A stretch of DNA of 55,063 bases from Actinomycetes bacterium (lineage in GTDB: Bacteria; Actinomycetota; Acidimicrobiia; Acidimicrobiales; Acidimicrobiaceae): NCBI GenBank assembly GCA_021786375.1, contig JAJYNL010000053.1:1-55063 (forward strand), read 5' to 3'. Each line of letters starts with the position of its first letter. Position 1 is the first letter of the stretch. Of the stretch, positions 15,140 to 23,277 are shown in pieces. The notes below the pieces were generated by a model, which was not told the DNA's origin, did not search any database, and saw nothing but the letters and a program-made list of their open reading frames with translations. The translations under genes were made by a program, and so were the position numbers.

Positions 15140-15550
15140 GTGAGGGTGCTTTTCGTCGCTGGATTCGGTCCGGTCTCCACTCGGCCGGCTGTATCGCGCA
15201 GGCTCTATCAGGATCTGCTCGCTCTCCACCTACAGGTCGAGGGGGACTACCTGCATACGGAGTCCTTGGGCGGATCGAAGCACTTTGCGGTATGGTCGCT
15301 CTCCGATGCGGCTCAATCCTGCTTCGGCGAACCTGCCTGGCCACCGGATATTCCCATCCCGCAAGCATGGATCGAATTCGAGGTTGAAGACCTCGAGCAG
15401 GCGAGTGCCGAGCTGCGTGAGGCCGGCTACCGGCCCCTGGTCAACGACATGACCGAGCCTTGGGGCCAGCGAGTCACACGCTTTCTGTCGCCCGAGGGGC
15501 TGCTGGCCGCTCTGGTTCACACCCCTTGGCTGCGCCAGCCCGGCTCCTAG
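15140..15550 (+). CDS. VOC (glyoxalase-like) family protein
   Basis: 136 residues from the GTG at 15140, chosen because of the leaderless -10 box; a GTG at 15131 would add three residues. The sequence opens VRVLFVAGFGPV, then SRRLYQDLLALHLQ, and ends with the paired module WIEFEVEDLEQASAELREAGYRPLV and TRFLSPEGLLAALVHTP, the beta-alpha-beta-beta-beta pattern of the VOC superfamily. Members include glyoxalases, dioxygenases and antibiotic-binding proteins. The metal-binding residues are not clear enough to say which applies here. Confidence 0.75.
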   Translation: MRVLFVAGFGPVSTRPAVSRRLYQDLLALHLQVEGDYLHTESLGGSKHFAVWSLSDAAQSCFGEPAWPPDIPIPQAWIEFEVEDLEQASAELREAGYRPLVNDMTEPWGQRVTRFLSPEGLLAALVHTPWLRQPGS

Positions 15551-15559
15551 ACATCCCCC

Positions 15560-15573
15560 GCTCGAGCGCGAGC
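15560..15573. terminator. Small hairpin between convergent genes
   Basis: GCTCG-AGCG-CGAGC lies in the 27-base gap between the VOC gene and the converging hypothetical gene. The stem is short and there is no T-tract, so termination is only possible. Confidence 0.3.
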
Positions 15574-15577
15574 CTCA

Positions 15578-16210
15578 TCAGCCCAGGATCGCGGCCGGGT
15601 AATCCTTGACGCTTATCAGTTTCAACTGCTTGGTCGGGACCCCAAGGGTGTGCGAGTTCGCGTCCATCATGGCCTGGCTTTCAGAGGCAAGCTTGTCCAT
15701 CAGCTGCTGGCGCTGGAGAATATCGGCCCTTAGAGAAGCGGAATTCGGGTGAGCGAGAAGCCCCTTCAGGTCATTGATTATGGCGGCCGCGTTGGGGAAG
15801 GCCCAGTTGTCGAGATCGAAAACGATCGTCTTGATCTTATAGTTCACAAGCAGGTTGGGAACGTTGATCGAAGCAAGGTCCAGCAGGTCGGAGCTCCCCG
15901 AGGGATTGCAGTTGGGCTCGTTCGTGGTGGCGATCTCGTTGGCCGTCACCGTATCCGTGCTCTGGTGCGAGAGAATTTCTCCCACTGCGATGATGGTGTC
16001 ATTCAGGCTGGCATTGCAAGACTGAACGTCGCCCCAAATCTCAGTCTGCAGGGCGGCATAAACGCTCGCACGGTCAGCCTTGTTCGCCGCGCGGGGGTAG
16101 TCCGATATCACCACGATCGCCAGGGCGATGACCACTGCCACCGAGATGGCCCAGGTACGTAGGTACCAAGGCTTCTTATCGGGGGCAAAGACGGTTGGGC
16201 TGGCTCTCAT
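15578..16210 (-). CDS. Hypothetical membrane-anchored exported protein
   Basis: 210 residues that I do not recognise. A short basic N-terminus is followed by one hydrophobic helix (about 20-36). An exported region of about 170 residues comes next, with two Cys (near residues 64 and 100) that could form a disulfide and a helical, Gln/Leu-rich second half. Composition and GC match the neighbours, so it is a normal resident gene. It follows aroQ on the same strand after about 105 bases and may be expressed separately. No catalytic motif is visible. Confidence 0.65.
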   Translation of the reverse strand: MRASPTVFAPDKKPWYLRTWAISVAVVIALAIVVISDYPRAANKADRASVYAALQTEIWGDVQSCNASLNDTIIAVGEILSHQSTDTVTANEIATTNEPNCNPSGSSDLLDLASINVPNLLVNYKIKTIVFDLDNWAFPNAAAIINDLKGLLAHPNSASLRADILQRQQLMDKLASESQAMMDANSHTLGVPTKQLKLISVKDYPAAILG

Positions 16211-16315
16211 GCGACCCGGACACCTCGATCCTTGAGGAAAAGCGATTCAAGTAAGCACAGGCTAGCGAAATGTGCGCCGAGACCATCCCTCAAGGCGGCT
16301 CGCCGAGCCTGGGCG

Positions 16316-16759
16316 CTAATCGCTTGCCTTGAGCAGCGCTGCGACCGCCTCGGTTGCCACCATGAAGCCGATTTTTCCGAGACCAACTATCGTGCCGTTG
16401 ACCACTGGCGCCACCACCGAGACCTGTCTCCACGGCTCTCGCGCGAAGACGTTCGAGAGATGCACCTCTATCTTCGGGCCGCTAAAGATGGCCAGGGCAT
16501 CGGCAAGCGAATAGGAGTAGTGGGTCAGGGCTCCGGGGTTGATCACGATTGCCCGGTTCCGCGCAACCGCGGCATGGACCGCATCGACCAGATCCGCCTC
16601 GCGATTCGATTGCAGAACCTCAGCGGACAGACCGTGCCTCGCGGCGGCATCGATACATCCTGCCTCGAGGTCGGCCAGGGTCGCCGACCCATATACAGCG
16701 GGATCGCGGGTACCAAGACGATCGAGATTCGGGCCGAAGAGGTAGATGATGTCTCTCAC
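16316..16759 (-). CDS. aroQ: Type II 3-dehydroquinate dehydratase
   Basis: 147 residues, the standard size of the dodecameric type II enzyme, read from a GTG start. Visible motifs are FGPNLDRLGTRDPAVYG with the catalytic Tyr, INPGALTHYSYSL with the catalytic His, and EVHLSNVFAREPWR with the substrate-binding His and Arg residues. It converts 3-dehydroquinate to 3-dehydroshikimate, the third step of the shikimate pathway, using the product of aroB just upstream. A TAGGTT box six bases before the GTG suggests its own leaderless transcript. Confidence 0.92.
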   Translation of the reverse strand: MRDIIYLFGPNLDRLGTRDPAVYGSATLADLEAGCIDAAARHGLSAEVLQSNREADLVDAVHAAVARNRAIVINPGALTHYSYSLADALAIFSGPKIEVHLSNVFAREPWRQVSVVAPVVNGTIVGLGKIGFMVATEAVAALLKASD

Positions 16760-16771
16760 GCTACGAACCTA
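16760..16771 (-). promoter_or_regulatory. Leaderless -10 box of aroQ
   Basis: On the minus strand TAGGTT (16766-16771) lies six bases before the GTG start of aroQ. TTGGGG about 19 bases further upstream could be a -35. Confidence 0.45.
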
Positions 16772-16802
16772 ACCCGCGCAGCCACATCGGCCCCAATCGC
16801 AT

Positions 16803-17840
16803 TTACCGCGCATCGGCTTCGCGCATCTCCTGCCACGCACGGCGCACGTCATCCCGGCCAACTCCGCGCACCACCTCGAGCCCATCGACAGCACCACTCC
16901 CAAGCACGAAGGTCATCGACCCCATCGCCTTTTTGTCGCGTTCCAGAAACGAAAAGGTATCCTCGACGTCCAGTCCGGCTGGAAGCCGGCTAGGCAACCC
17001 CATCCGTTCCACCACCTCGTAGTGCGCGTTCAGTTCTTTATTGCCAATCCGGCCGAGAGTGTGCGCAAGGTGCGCGGCGAAGACCAGTCCGATGGCGACC
17101 GCCTCGCCATGGTAGAGCCGCTCACTCCTGCCGGCAAGCCCGAGGGCCTCGACCGCGTGACCCATGGTATGCCCGTAGTTCAAGAGCGCGCGCCGTCCGC
17201 CCTCTCTCTCATCAACCGCGACATAATCCGCCTTGATGGCCGCGCAACGCGCAACGGCCGATTCGAGATCCTCGGTGTCCAGCCGCCCTGAACCAAGAAA
17301 CTCGTATTTGGCCATTTCGCCCAATCCGCTTCGGTACTCGCGTGGATTCAGGGTGGAAAGAGTGGACACGTCACATATCACCGCGCTTGGCTGCCAGAAC
17401 GATCCCACCAGGTTCTTGCCGGCGGACAGGTTCACACCCGTCTTACCACCGATGGCGGCATCCACCTGCGCAAGAAGGGTCGTTGCAACGTTGAGATAGC
17501 GGATGCCACGAAAATACACTGACGCGACAAAGCCGGCCAGGTCGGTCACCACTCCCCCGCCAACGGCCACGACCAGATCCGACCGCGACAAGCCAAACTC
17601 GGCAATTCCCTCAGCGAGTTCCGCCGCCACCGACATCGACTTGGCATCTTCGCCATCGGGAACCGTGAAGATTCGTGAGTCAAGCTCACCCAAATCCGGC
17701 CGATGAGGGATGTTCTTTTGCGTGACGACCGCGACCTTGGCGACCCCGGGCGGAACGAAGTCGCGCACCCGCGCCAATGCCCCCACCCCAATGATGATCG
17801 GGTAACTGCGCTCACCAAGCTCCACTCGGATGCTCTCCAC
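16803..17840 (-). CDS. aroB: 3-dehydroquinate synthase
   Basis: 345 residues from a GTG at 17840, two bases after the aroK stop. The frame extends into aroK but without family sequence, and the protein proper begins VESIRVELGERSYPIIIG. The NAD-binding DLVVAVGGGVVTDLAGFVASVYFRG segment and the signature TTLLAQVDAAIGGKTGVNL are typical. The Zn ligands lie in LGEMAKYEFL, LNYGHTMGHAVE and HGEAVAIGL. It cyclises DAHP to 3-dehydroquinate. GGAAG about eight bases upstream serves as the ribosome site, and coupling to aroK is likely. Confidence 0.95.
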   Translation of the reverse strand: MESIRVELGERSYPIIIGVGALARVRDFVPPGVAKVAVVTQKNIPHRPDLGELDSRIFTVPDGEDAKSMSVAAELAEGIAEFGLSRSDLVVAVGGGVVTDLAGFVASVYFRGIRYLNVATTLLAQVDAAIGGKTGVNLSAGKNLVGSFWQPSAVICDVSTLSTLNPREYRSGLGEMAKYEFLGSGRLDTEDLESAVARCAAIKADYVAVDEREGGRRALLNYGHTMGHAVEALGLAGRSERLYHGEAVAIGLVFAAHLAHTLGRIGNKELNAHYEVVERMGLPSRLPAGLDVEDTFSFLERDKKAMGSMTFVLGSGAVDGLEVVRGVGRDDVRRAWQEMREADAR

Positions 17841-17842
17841 GA

Positions 17843-18430
17843 TCAGCTCACTTCCCCGGCAGCGGAGCCAATTGCCCCGAACCACTCGCGGAGCTCGGTG
17901 AGCGCCCTCACGCGCAAGTCTTCCCAAGGAAGATCCGGGCCAAGCACCAGATCAGCCAGCTCGAGGTAGCGGGGGTGGCGCTCCCCGTAAAGGCGCTCCA
18001 ACCGTTCCTTCATGTCACCTTCAGCGAGTAGCGGCCGCTTCATACGCTCCTGCTCGTCCTGGAGCGCTACCAGCAGGTGTGCAGGCGTGCACCAAAGATA
18101 GATCACCCGGGCGCGACCGCGAAGCAGTTCCGCGCTGCGTCTGTCGGCAACACCGGTGCCTCCGCCGAGCGCGATCACCAGGGGCGTTCGGTCCGGCCGC
18201 GAAAGGAGCCTCGCGAGCTCGGCAACCTCACGGTCCCGGAACCCACCTTCGCCGTGGCGGCGGAATATCTCGGCGACGCTGGCTCCTTCCCGGACCGCAA
18301 TCTCCTCGTCCAGGTCGGCAAGGCGCAGATCCAGTGCGGACGCCAGGGCCGCCGCAAGTGTCGACTTCCCCGCCCCGGGCATTCCGGCCAGGGCAACCAC
18401 AGTGGGCGCCTGAGGCCGCTGCTCAGTCAC
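17843..18430 (-). CDS. aroK: Shikimate kinase
   Basis: 195 residues from a GTG at 18430, which overlaps the end of aroC by eight bases; a longer open frame inside aroC is not real. Motifs are Walker A GMPGAGKST, the LADLDEEI Asp, the RxxE Arg in GGFRDREVAEL, the shikimate-binding LGGGTGV, and the lid Arg in ERMKRPLL. It phosphorylates shikimate with ATP. It is slightly longer than the usual 165 to 185 residues, with an added C-terminal helix. No ribosome site is visible, so translation probably depends on aroC. Confidence 0.93.
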   Translation of the reverse strand: MTEQRPQAPTVVALAGMPGAGKSTLAAALASALDLRLADLDEEIAVREGASVAEIFRRHGEGGFRDREVAELARLLSRPDRTPLVIALGGGTGVADRRSAELLRGRARVIYLWCTPAHLLVALQDEQERMKRPLLAEGDMKERLERLYGERHPRYLELADLVLGPDLPWEDLRVRALTELREWFGAIGSAAGEVS

Positions 18431-19610
18431 CTGGCCGGCGGGCAGCCGACGGCGTTTCTCCGAGTGCTGCCAAATAGGCGTCATGGTTCCGCTTGAACTC
18501 GGTGACCGAATCACCACCGAACTTACGCATCGCCTCCGAGGCCAGGACGAGGGCAACCATCGTCTCGGCAACGACACCCATGGCGGGAACAGCAGTCACG
18601 TCGGTCCGCTCCTTGAAAGAGAGGGTCGACTCCTTGGACTTGACGTCGACGGTCTCGAGCACCGGGCGATTCAAAGTGGCCAGGGGTTTCATCCAGGCGG
18701 TGGCCACAACCGGCCCACCCGTGGTCATGCCCCCCTCGATCCCACCAGCGCGCCACGTATCGCGGTAATAGTCGCCCCGCTCGTCACTCCAATGGATGGC
18801 GTCGTGCGCCTCCGACCCTCGTCGATATGAGATGTCAAGGCCCTCCCCGATCGAAACCGCCTTCACCGCCTGGATGCTCATCAGCGCAAAGGCGAGCAGC
18901 CCGTCGATGCGCCGATCCCAGTGCACGTGTGATCCCAGGCCGACCGGCACACCCCAGGCTACGACCTGGGCGGCTCCACCTAGCGAATCCCCCACCTTGG
19001 CAGCGGCCTTGATCTCAGCGATCATTGCTTCCTCGGCAAGCGGGTCCATGCAGCGAACCGGAGACGAGTCGATGGCCTCCAAGTCCCCCGCGGTAGGAAG
19101 CGTCCCGCCCTTTGCCTCAACCGACCCCATCTGGGTGACGTGCGAAACAACGCTAACGCCCATCTCGGCCAACAGCGCCTTGGCGACGGTACCGGCCACA
19201 ACTCGCGCAGCCGTCTCACGAGCACTGGCTCGCTCGAGCACGTCACGCGCATCCTCAAAGCCATACTTGAGCATTCCCGCGAGGTCGGCATGACCCGGGC
19301 GTGGCTTGGTTAGCACTTTGCCAGGGGAACCTGGCGCAGGAGACATCTCATCTTCCCACTTCGGCCATTCGGTATTACGGATCTCGACAGCGATCGGCGA
19401 TCCAAGCGTGCGCCCGTGGCGGATCCCACCCACAAGGCTCAGCTCGTCGCGTTCGAACCGCATGCGCGGCCCACGCCCATAACCAAGCCTCCGCCTGGTG
19501 AGCTCGCCTTGAAAGTCGTCCTCGGTCAGAGCCAGTCCGGCCGGGACGCCCTCCAGAATCACGACCAGCCCGGAACCGTGGGACTCACCCGCCGTCAAGT
19601 ATCGAATCAT
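18423..19610 (-). CDS. aroC: Chorismate synthase
   Basis: 395 residues. It starts MIRYLTAGESHGSGLV with the first signature and its active-site His. GPRMRFERDELSLVGGIRHGRTLGSPIAV and KPRPGHADLAGMLKYGFEDARDVLERASARETAARV match the FMN-binding region, and SDERGDYYRDTWRAGGIEGGMTTG-type sequence marks the C-terminal core. It converts EPSP to chorismate using reduced FMN. A TAGGCT box lies eight bases before the ATG. It heads aroC-aroK-aroB and follows the pilus genes on the same strand. Confidence 0.96.
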   Translation of the reverse strand: MIRYLTAGESHGSGLVVILEGVPAGLALTEDDFQGELTRRRLGYGRGPRMRFERDELSLVGGIRHGRTLGSPIAVEIRNTEWPKWEDEMSPAPGSPGKVLTKPRPGHADLAGMLKYGFEDARDVLERASARETAARVVAGTVAKALLAEMGVSVVSHVTQMGSVEAKGGTLPTAGDLEAIDSSPVRCMDPLAEEAMIAEIKAAAKVGDSLGGAAQVVAWGVPVGLGSHVHWDRRIDGLLAFALMSIQAVKAVSIGEGLDISYRRGSEAHDAIHWSDERGDYYRDTWRAGGIEGGMTTGGPVVATAWMKPLATLNRPVLETVDVKSKESTLSFKERTDVTAVPAMGVVAETMVALVLASEAMRKFGGDSVTEFKRNHDAYLAALGETPSAARRPGD

Positions 19611-19624
19611 GTCGACACAGCCTA
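19611..19624 (-). promoter_or_regulatory. Possible leaderless -10 box of aroC
   Basis: On the minus strand TAGGCT (19619-19624) is followed by eight bases and the ATG of aroC. There is no clear ribosome site. The spacing is at the long end for a leaderless start. Confidence 0.35.
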
Positions 19625-19662
19625 GCCCGCGCAGGTGCAGCAGTCTCTTGGCAGGCCAGGGC

Positions 19663-20277
19663 CTACTTCAGGACCGCCTGTCCGGTGCAGAGCTGGAAGT
19701 TGCTGGATCCGCCGTTGGTCAACGTCGCGCAAGCCGTCGACTGGTTAATTGCGGTGACTTTATACGCGCCGTTGTCGAAGGTTGTCCCCACTGTCAGGCC
19801 GGGGTAAGAAGTCGAACCAACCATAACCTCGGCAGTCGGTGAGGTCCCCGCCGGCGAGACCGAGACCAAAGAGATCTGGCTGGCCACCGTGGTTGCCGTC
19901 GTGGGAACCACCACGCCACTAGGAGCGCTGGTCGTAGTCGTCGAGGCACTTGCTGTGGTGGTAACGGTGGCGGCCACCAAGGGAACGAACGGATCTCGAT
20001 TACCGTAGGAGCCGGCGAATGTGGTCACAGTGGCGCCGGTAGTGGTAGTGGCCTCGGATGTCTCCGGCGATCCCGCTGGCGGGAGGGTCGGAGAGCTGCT
20101 GCTCGAAGAGCTAAAGATCTTGGAGGCGGCATACACCAGGGCAATTATCAAAACCACAGCCAGTATCACCAGCAGGATCTTCGAACCGGTTGAAAGTCGG
20201 CCGAAGAAGCCATGCTTGGGCTCCGCGTCGTTTGAGTTCTCCTCGGTGGCGATCAACTCGGTGCTGTTTTGAGACAT
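19663..20277 (-). CDS. PilP-like type IV pilus assembly protein
   Basis: 204 residues: a cytoplasmic start, one membrane helix (about 32-52), a Ser/Thr/Ala-rich linker, and an exported beta domain. Two features suggest PilP: NRDPFVPLV, the usual entry motif, and the SLVSVSP to GLTVGTTFDNGAYKVTAINQSTACATL segment. It lacks a lipobox, so it is anchored by a helix rather than a lipid. In other species PilP links the PilN/PilO inner complex to the outer secretin; in an actinobacterium its outer partner is unknown. An AAGGTGAGG ribosome site precedes the ATG, 15 bases after the pilO stop. Confidence 0.65.
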   Translation of the reverse strand: MSQNSTELIATEENSNDAEPKHGFFGRLSTGSKILLVILAVVLIIALVYAASKIFSSSSSSSPTLPPAGSPETSEATTTTGATVTTFAGSYGNRDPFVPLVAATVTTTASASTTTTSAPSGVVVPTTATTVASQISLVSVSPAGTSPTAEVMVGSTSYPGLTVGTTFDNGAYKVTAINQSTACATLTNGGSSNFQLCTGQAVLK

Positions 20278-20292
20278 CTGCTACCTCACCTT

Positions 20293-20967
20293 CTAGCCCG
20301 CTGCGGTGGTTGTGGTCGCGCGCGCAGGAGCCGTGGTGGTTGTGGTCGAGGAAATTGGCACCCCCGGGGTGCCCGCCGGGATGTTCTGCGTGTAGATTCG
20401 CGCCTGCAACGACGCGCTTACCTGCGAACCATTCACAAGTGGTCCGGTCTGGGTTCCGGATCCCGAGAGGCTGACAGAGCTTGTGACCACGAGGCGTGGA
20501 AGGTTGTCGAGACGATTCAAGAAATCCAGGACCTGGAAGTAGCCGCCCTTGATCTGGATGCCGACGCTTACGGCCGCGGGCAATGACGACCCGGCGGCAC
20601 TCGGTACCTGCGGGGCCTGGGGAGCCGGCTGGGCCGGACTGATCGCGATGAAGCTGATGCCACTCTCATTGGAGATTTGATTGACCATGAGAATAAAGTC
20701 AGCAAGTTGCGGATACTGCGGGATCGCCGTTGTGAGCCGGGCAAGCTCCGCCTTGGCTGTCGGTAGCTGCGCCTTGAATGCTTCCAGGGTCGCCACCTCT
20801 GCTCGTGCACTGGCTTGCTCGCTCTGTAGCGATGCGAGCTGGAGGTTGGCCGAGGAGATCTCCTTGCCTTTAGGTAACCAGATGAGAAAGATGAAGGCCC
20901 CGACGAACACCACGCCAACCAGAAGCGCTACCGCGAATATCATCCGCCTGCGCATCATCGACTTCAT
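20293..20967 (-). CDS. pilO: PilO-like type IV pilus inner-membrane protein
   Basis: 224 residues: one helix (about 11-30), a coiled coil rich in Ala, Leu, Gln and Glu (about 35-85), and a ferredoxin-like domain containing ADFILMVNQISNESGISFIAISP and GGYFQVLDFLNRLDNLPRLVV, both typical of PilO. The tail is Thr/Ala-rich and variable. PilO pairs with PilN to form the alignment complex that connects the PilM ring to the exported parts. The start overlaps the end of the PilM-PilN gene by four bases (ATGA), so expression is coupled. Confidence 0.82.
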   Translation of the reverse strand: MKSMMRRRMIFAVALLVGVVFVGAFIFLIWLPKGKEISSANLQLASLQSEQASARAEVATLEAFKAQLPTAKAELARLTTAIPQYPQLADFILMVNQISNESGISFIAISPAQPAPQAPQVPSAAGSSLPAAVSVGIQIKGGYFQVLDFLNRLDNLPRLVVTSSVSLSGSGTQTGPLVNGSQVSASLQARIYTQNIPAGTPGVPISSTTTTTAPARATTTTAAG

Positions 20968-22838
20968 TGCGAAATGCCCTCCCCGGTAAGGTAGGCCTGA
21001 TATCGACTCGGCGTGACGCTGGGAGCGAGCGTAGCCGTCGAGTCGAAGGACACCACCACGTTGTTTGGAGCGTCAACCGCAGATTCGTTGATGCACATCT
21101 GCCCGGTTGATGCCGTGGAAGAGGAAACCCACGGATCCAGCAAACCTGGCATCGTGGCCAGATCATTCAGCCAGTGGGCTGGTGCCTTCTGCGAGCAGCC
21201 TTGGCCGGCGAAGCTGATGGTCCCTGGCGTCGAGCCCGTAGGGGCCTGACCGCTGAGACTGGTCCACCACACATCGGGCGGAGTGGCGGTGTCGAGGCTG
21301 TTCACCAGGATTGGCCACTGCACGTCGTTCACCAGAAGACTTTGCAAGGTGCTTTGCTGCTTGGTCAGATTGGCCTTGACCTGAGCCACGGGTGCAAGTC
21401 GCGCCAATTGCGCCTGCTCCTGGGAAAGCTGTACCTGGGCCGCTGCAACCTGGTTATTGGCGTTGTTCAACTGGCTGGACCTCAGGGCGGTCAATCCGCC
21501 CAGGACGAGAAGAACGGCGAGCAGGCTTATGCCGGCGACGGCCAGATCTCGACGCACGCGTCTTGCGTCCTCGGCTTCCCCGCCCAGGAGGTTGATCACC
21601 CGCGTGCCATCAGCGGCGATCCAGCGGCCAAGTGCCAAAGCCAGGGCCTCGGGCATTACACCCGTAACCCTGTCCTTGTCCGCCGCCAGCATCTCCGGGA
21701 CGTTGAAGTCGACCAATTCAAGAAGGTCGAGGCGCTCAAGGACGACCTCGGGGGCCAACCCCTGGCGCAGGGAGTCGAAGAAGCCGAAGGCGAGCGAACC
21801 CCCGCCACAAACGAGGACCTTGACCTCGGCTGGATTTTCCTTTTGGAAGAGGTAGGAGCTCAGGGTGGTGGAAATCGACGACGAGATGTCGCTGACCCTT
21901 ACCGCCACCAATCGATCGAGCTCATCCCTGTCCACCCGAGCAGCAAGCTCCTCGGGAACCGGTGTGAAGAGCCCAAGGGCCCGCTTCAACGACTCTGCCT
22001 CGGTCTCCGACAGGTCAAAACGCTCGGCTATCGCAGCCGTCACCGCATCGCCCGCACGGTCCTCGATGGAACGCGCCAAGGTGAGCATTCCATTTTCTGC
22101 GATGCCGATATTGATACTGTCCGCCCCGACCGAAACCACCGCGAGAATTTTTTCCCGCATGGCTCCCCCGGCGACCGGGAAGGCGAGCGTCCGCTCTTCC
22201 TCCGGGTTTCCGCCTAGCTCAGTGGTCTCCACCACGGGATCGACAATTCTTACCGACGATCCGCGACGGCGGCCGTTGGTGCCGACCACCTCGCCTGACC
22301 GCTGGGCCTCCTCTAGGATGACAGCACGCACCAACGCCAGGAAGGAGGTGTCGACCGAGGCAAGGCGCAGGCCCGCCTCCTGGACGACGCTCTTGTAGTC
22401 GGTCAGTAACGCATTGTCCGTGGCCGCCAGGTGAATCGTGAGGGTGCCGTCTTCACGGACCACTCGCCGACCCTTCGGATACTCGAAGTCGACCTCGTAC
22501 TCGCTCGTGTCACCAGGCAGGAAGGTCGTGGCCTCGAACCGCACGGACGAGAGAAGATCCTCGTCCTCCATGCTCGGGAACTCGAGATCACGCAGGTAGA
22601 CACGAGAGCCGGAGAGGCCGACGCAAACGTCCTTTGACTTGAAGTTGCCGTCCGACCACATGCGGCGGATTGCCTCGATGACCGCGCCGTGGTCGCGAAT
22701 GTCGCCACCTACCACGGCACCCTTGGGAAGGGTCACCAGTCCAAAATTAGATACGGTCGGCTTATGCCCCGCATCATATTCAAGCTCGACAGCCTTGACC
22801 GAGAAGGCGCCGATGTCAATTCCAACGACACGCCTCAA
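20964..22838 (-). CDS. pilM: PilM-PilN fusion, type IV pilus assembly
   Basis: 624 residues joining two normally separate proteins. Residues 1 to about 400 are an actin-like ATPase of the PilM type: VVGIDIGAFSVKAVEL (phosphate 1), LAVVSVGADSINIGIAENG (phosphate 2), VLVCGGGSLAFGF (adenosine). A charged, disordered-looking insert lies near 180 to 225. From about 420 a PilN part follows: the NLLGG motif, one helix (about 438-458), a coiled coil (about 460-500) and an exported domain. In most species the PilN N-terminus binds PilM; here they are covalently joined. The TTG start at 22838 follows GGGAGG by eight bases. The stop overlaps pilO. Confidence 0.85.
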   Translation of the reverse strand: MRRVVGIDIGAFSVKAVELEYDAGHKPTVSNFGLVTLPKGAVVGGDIRDHGAVIEAIRRMWSDGNFKSKDVCVGLSGSRVYLRDLEFPSMEDEDLLSSVRFEATTFLPGDTSEYEVDFEYPKGRRVVREDGTLTIHLAATDNALLTDYKSVVQEAGLRLASVDTSFLALVRAVILEEAQRSGEVVGTNGRRRGSSVRIVDPVVETTELGGNPEEERTLAFPVAGGAMREKILAVVSVGADSINIGIAENGMLTLARSIEDRAGDAVTAAIAERFDLSETEAESLKRALGLFTPVPEELAARVDRDELDRLVAVRVSDISSSISTTLSSYLFQKENPAEVKVLVCGGGSLAFGFFDSLRQGLAPEVVLERLDLLELVDFNVPEMLAADKDRVTGVMPEALALALGRWIAADGTRVINLLGGEAEDARRVRRDLAVAGISLLAVLLVLGGLTALRSSQLNNANNQVAAAQVQLSQEQAQLARLAPVAQVKANLTKQQSTLQSLLVNDVQWPILVNSLDTATPPDVWWTSLSGQAPTGSTPGTISFAGQGCSQKAPAHWLNDLATMPGLLDPWVSSSTASTGQMCINESAVDAPNNVVVSFDSTATLAPSVTPSRYQAYLTGEGISQ

Positions 22839-22839
22839 A

Positions 22840-23007
22840 TCAGTTGCCTCCCTGCTTGAGGTAACGGGCCACGTCGGAGCGCTTTACGCGCCAGGCCTTG
22901 CCAACCCTGCTGGCGGGGAGCTCCTGCGAGGCGATCAGCCTGTATACCGTCGTGGTGGAAACCTTCATGACGTCGGCCACTTCCCTCACTCGCATCAGCT
23001 CTTCCAT
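22840..23007 (-). CDS. Small helix-turn-helix regulator (excisionase/BldC-like)
   Basis: 55 residues. The ATG at 23007 follows GGGAG, and the stop lies one base before the TTG of the PilM-PilN gene. Translation gives LMRVREVADVMKVSTTTVYRLIASQELPASRVGKAWRVKRSDVARYL with little else, a textbook MerR-like HTH_17 domain as in excisionases and BldC. Proteins this small bind DNA without a separate dimer domain; BldC-type proteins bind direct repeats head to tail. As the first gene of the pilus operon it probably regulates it. Direct repeats upstream (23062-23115) are candidate sites. It is not phage-derived by context, since no integrase is present. Confidence 0.85.
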   Translation of the reverse strand: MEELMRVREVADVMKVSTTTVYRLIASQELPASRVGKAWRVKRSDVARYLKQGGN

Positions 23008-23061
23008 AGAAGCCCACTCCCGTTACTTCCTCTGGCCAGCGCACACGTTGGTGCTGCTCTG

Positions 23062-23115
23062 CAACATGTTGGACATCTTCAACATATTCCACAACTTCAA
23101 CAAGGCGAGCACAGC
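23062..23115. repeat. Three 18-bp iterons upstream of the pilus operon
   Basis: CAACA occurs at 23062, 23080 and 23098, exactly 18 bases apart. The first two units agree at 14 of 18 positions (CAACAT-x(5)-ACATCTT and CAACAT-x(5)-ACAACTT); the third keeps only the first five bases. CTTCAACA is repeated perfectly at 23077 and 23095, and the first unit includes the palindrome CAACATGTTG. They lie 55 to 108 bases before the small HTH gene. Confidence 0.6.
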
Positions 23116-23171
23116 ATACTCTCAAATCGTCACGAGCGCCAAGGGAATGTAGGGATTTTCTAACAAATCAA

Positions 23172-23201
23172 GAAAAAATTTCAACGGTGTAACTCCACCG
23201 T
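23172..23201 (-). terminator. Rho-independent terminator after the prepilin peptidase gene
   Basis: On the minus strand ACGGTG-GAGTTA-CACCGT (23184-23201) is followed by TTGAAATTTTTTC. The short stem with a T-tract would end transcripts from the peptidase gene before the pilus operon promoter. Confidence 0.55.
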
Positions 23202-23277
23202 CGCTTACCGCGCATTGCGACCATTTCTCAGAAGCGCTCCTTCGCCTCAACGACCCGCTTCGGGAGGGCTCAGCTTC

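Noticed and set aside
21174-22217. 347-residue plus-strand frame opposite the PilM-PilN gene
   Set aside because: Gly/Gln/Arg-rich antisense shadow typical of GC-rich DNA.
22840-23007. Excisionase-like gene as a sign of a mobile element
   Set aside because: No integrase, attachment repeat or other phage gene is nearby; it is built into the pilus operon.
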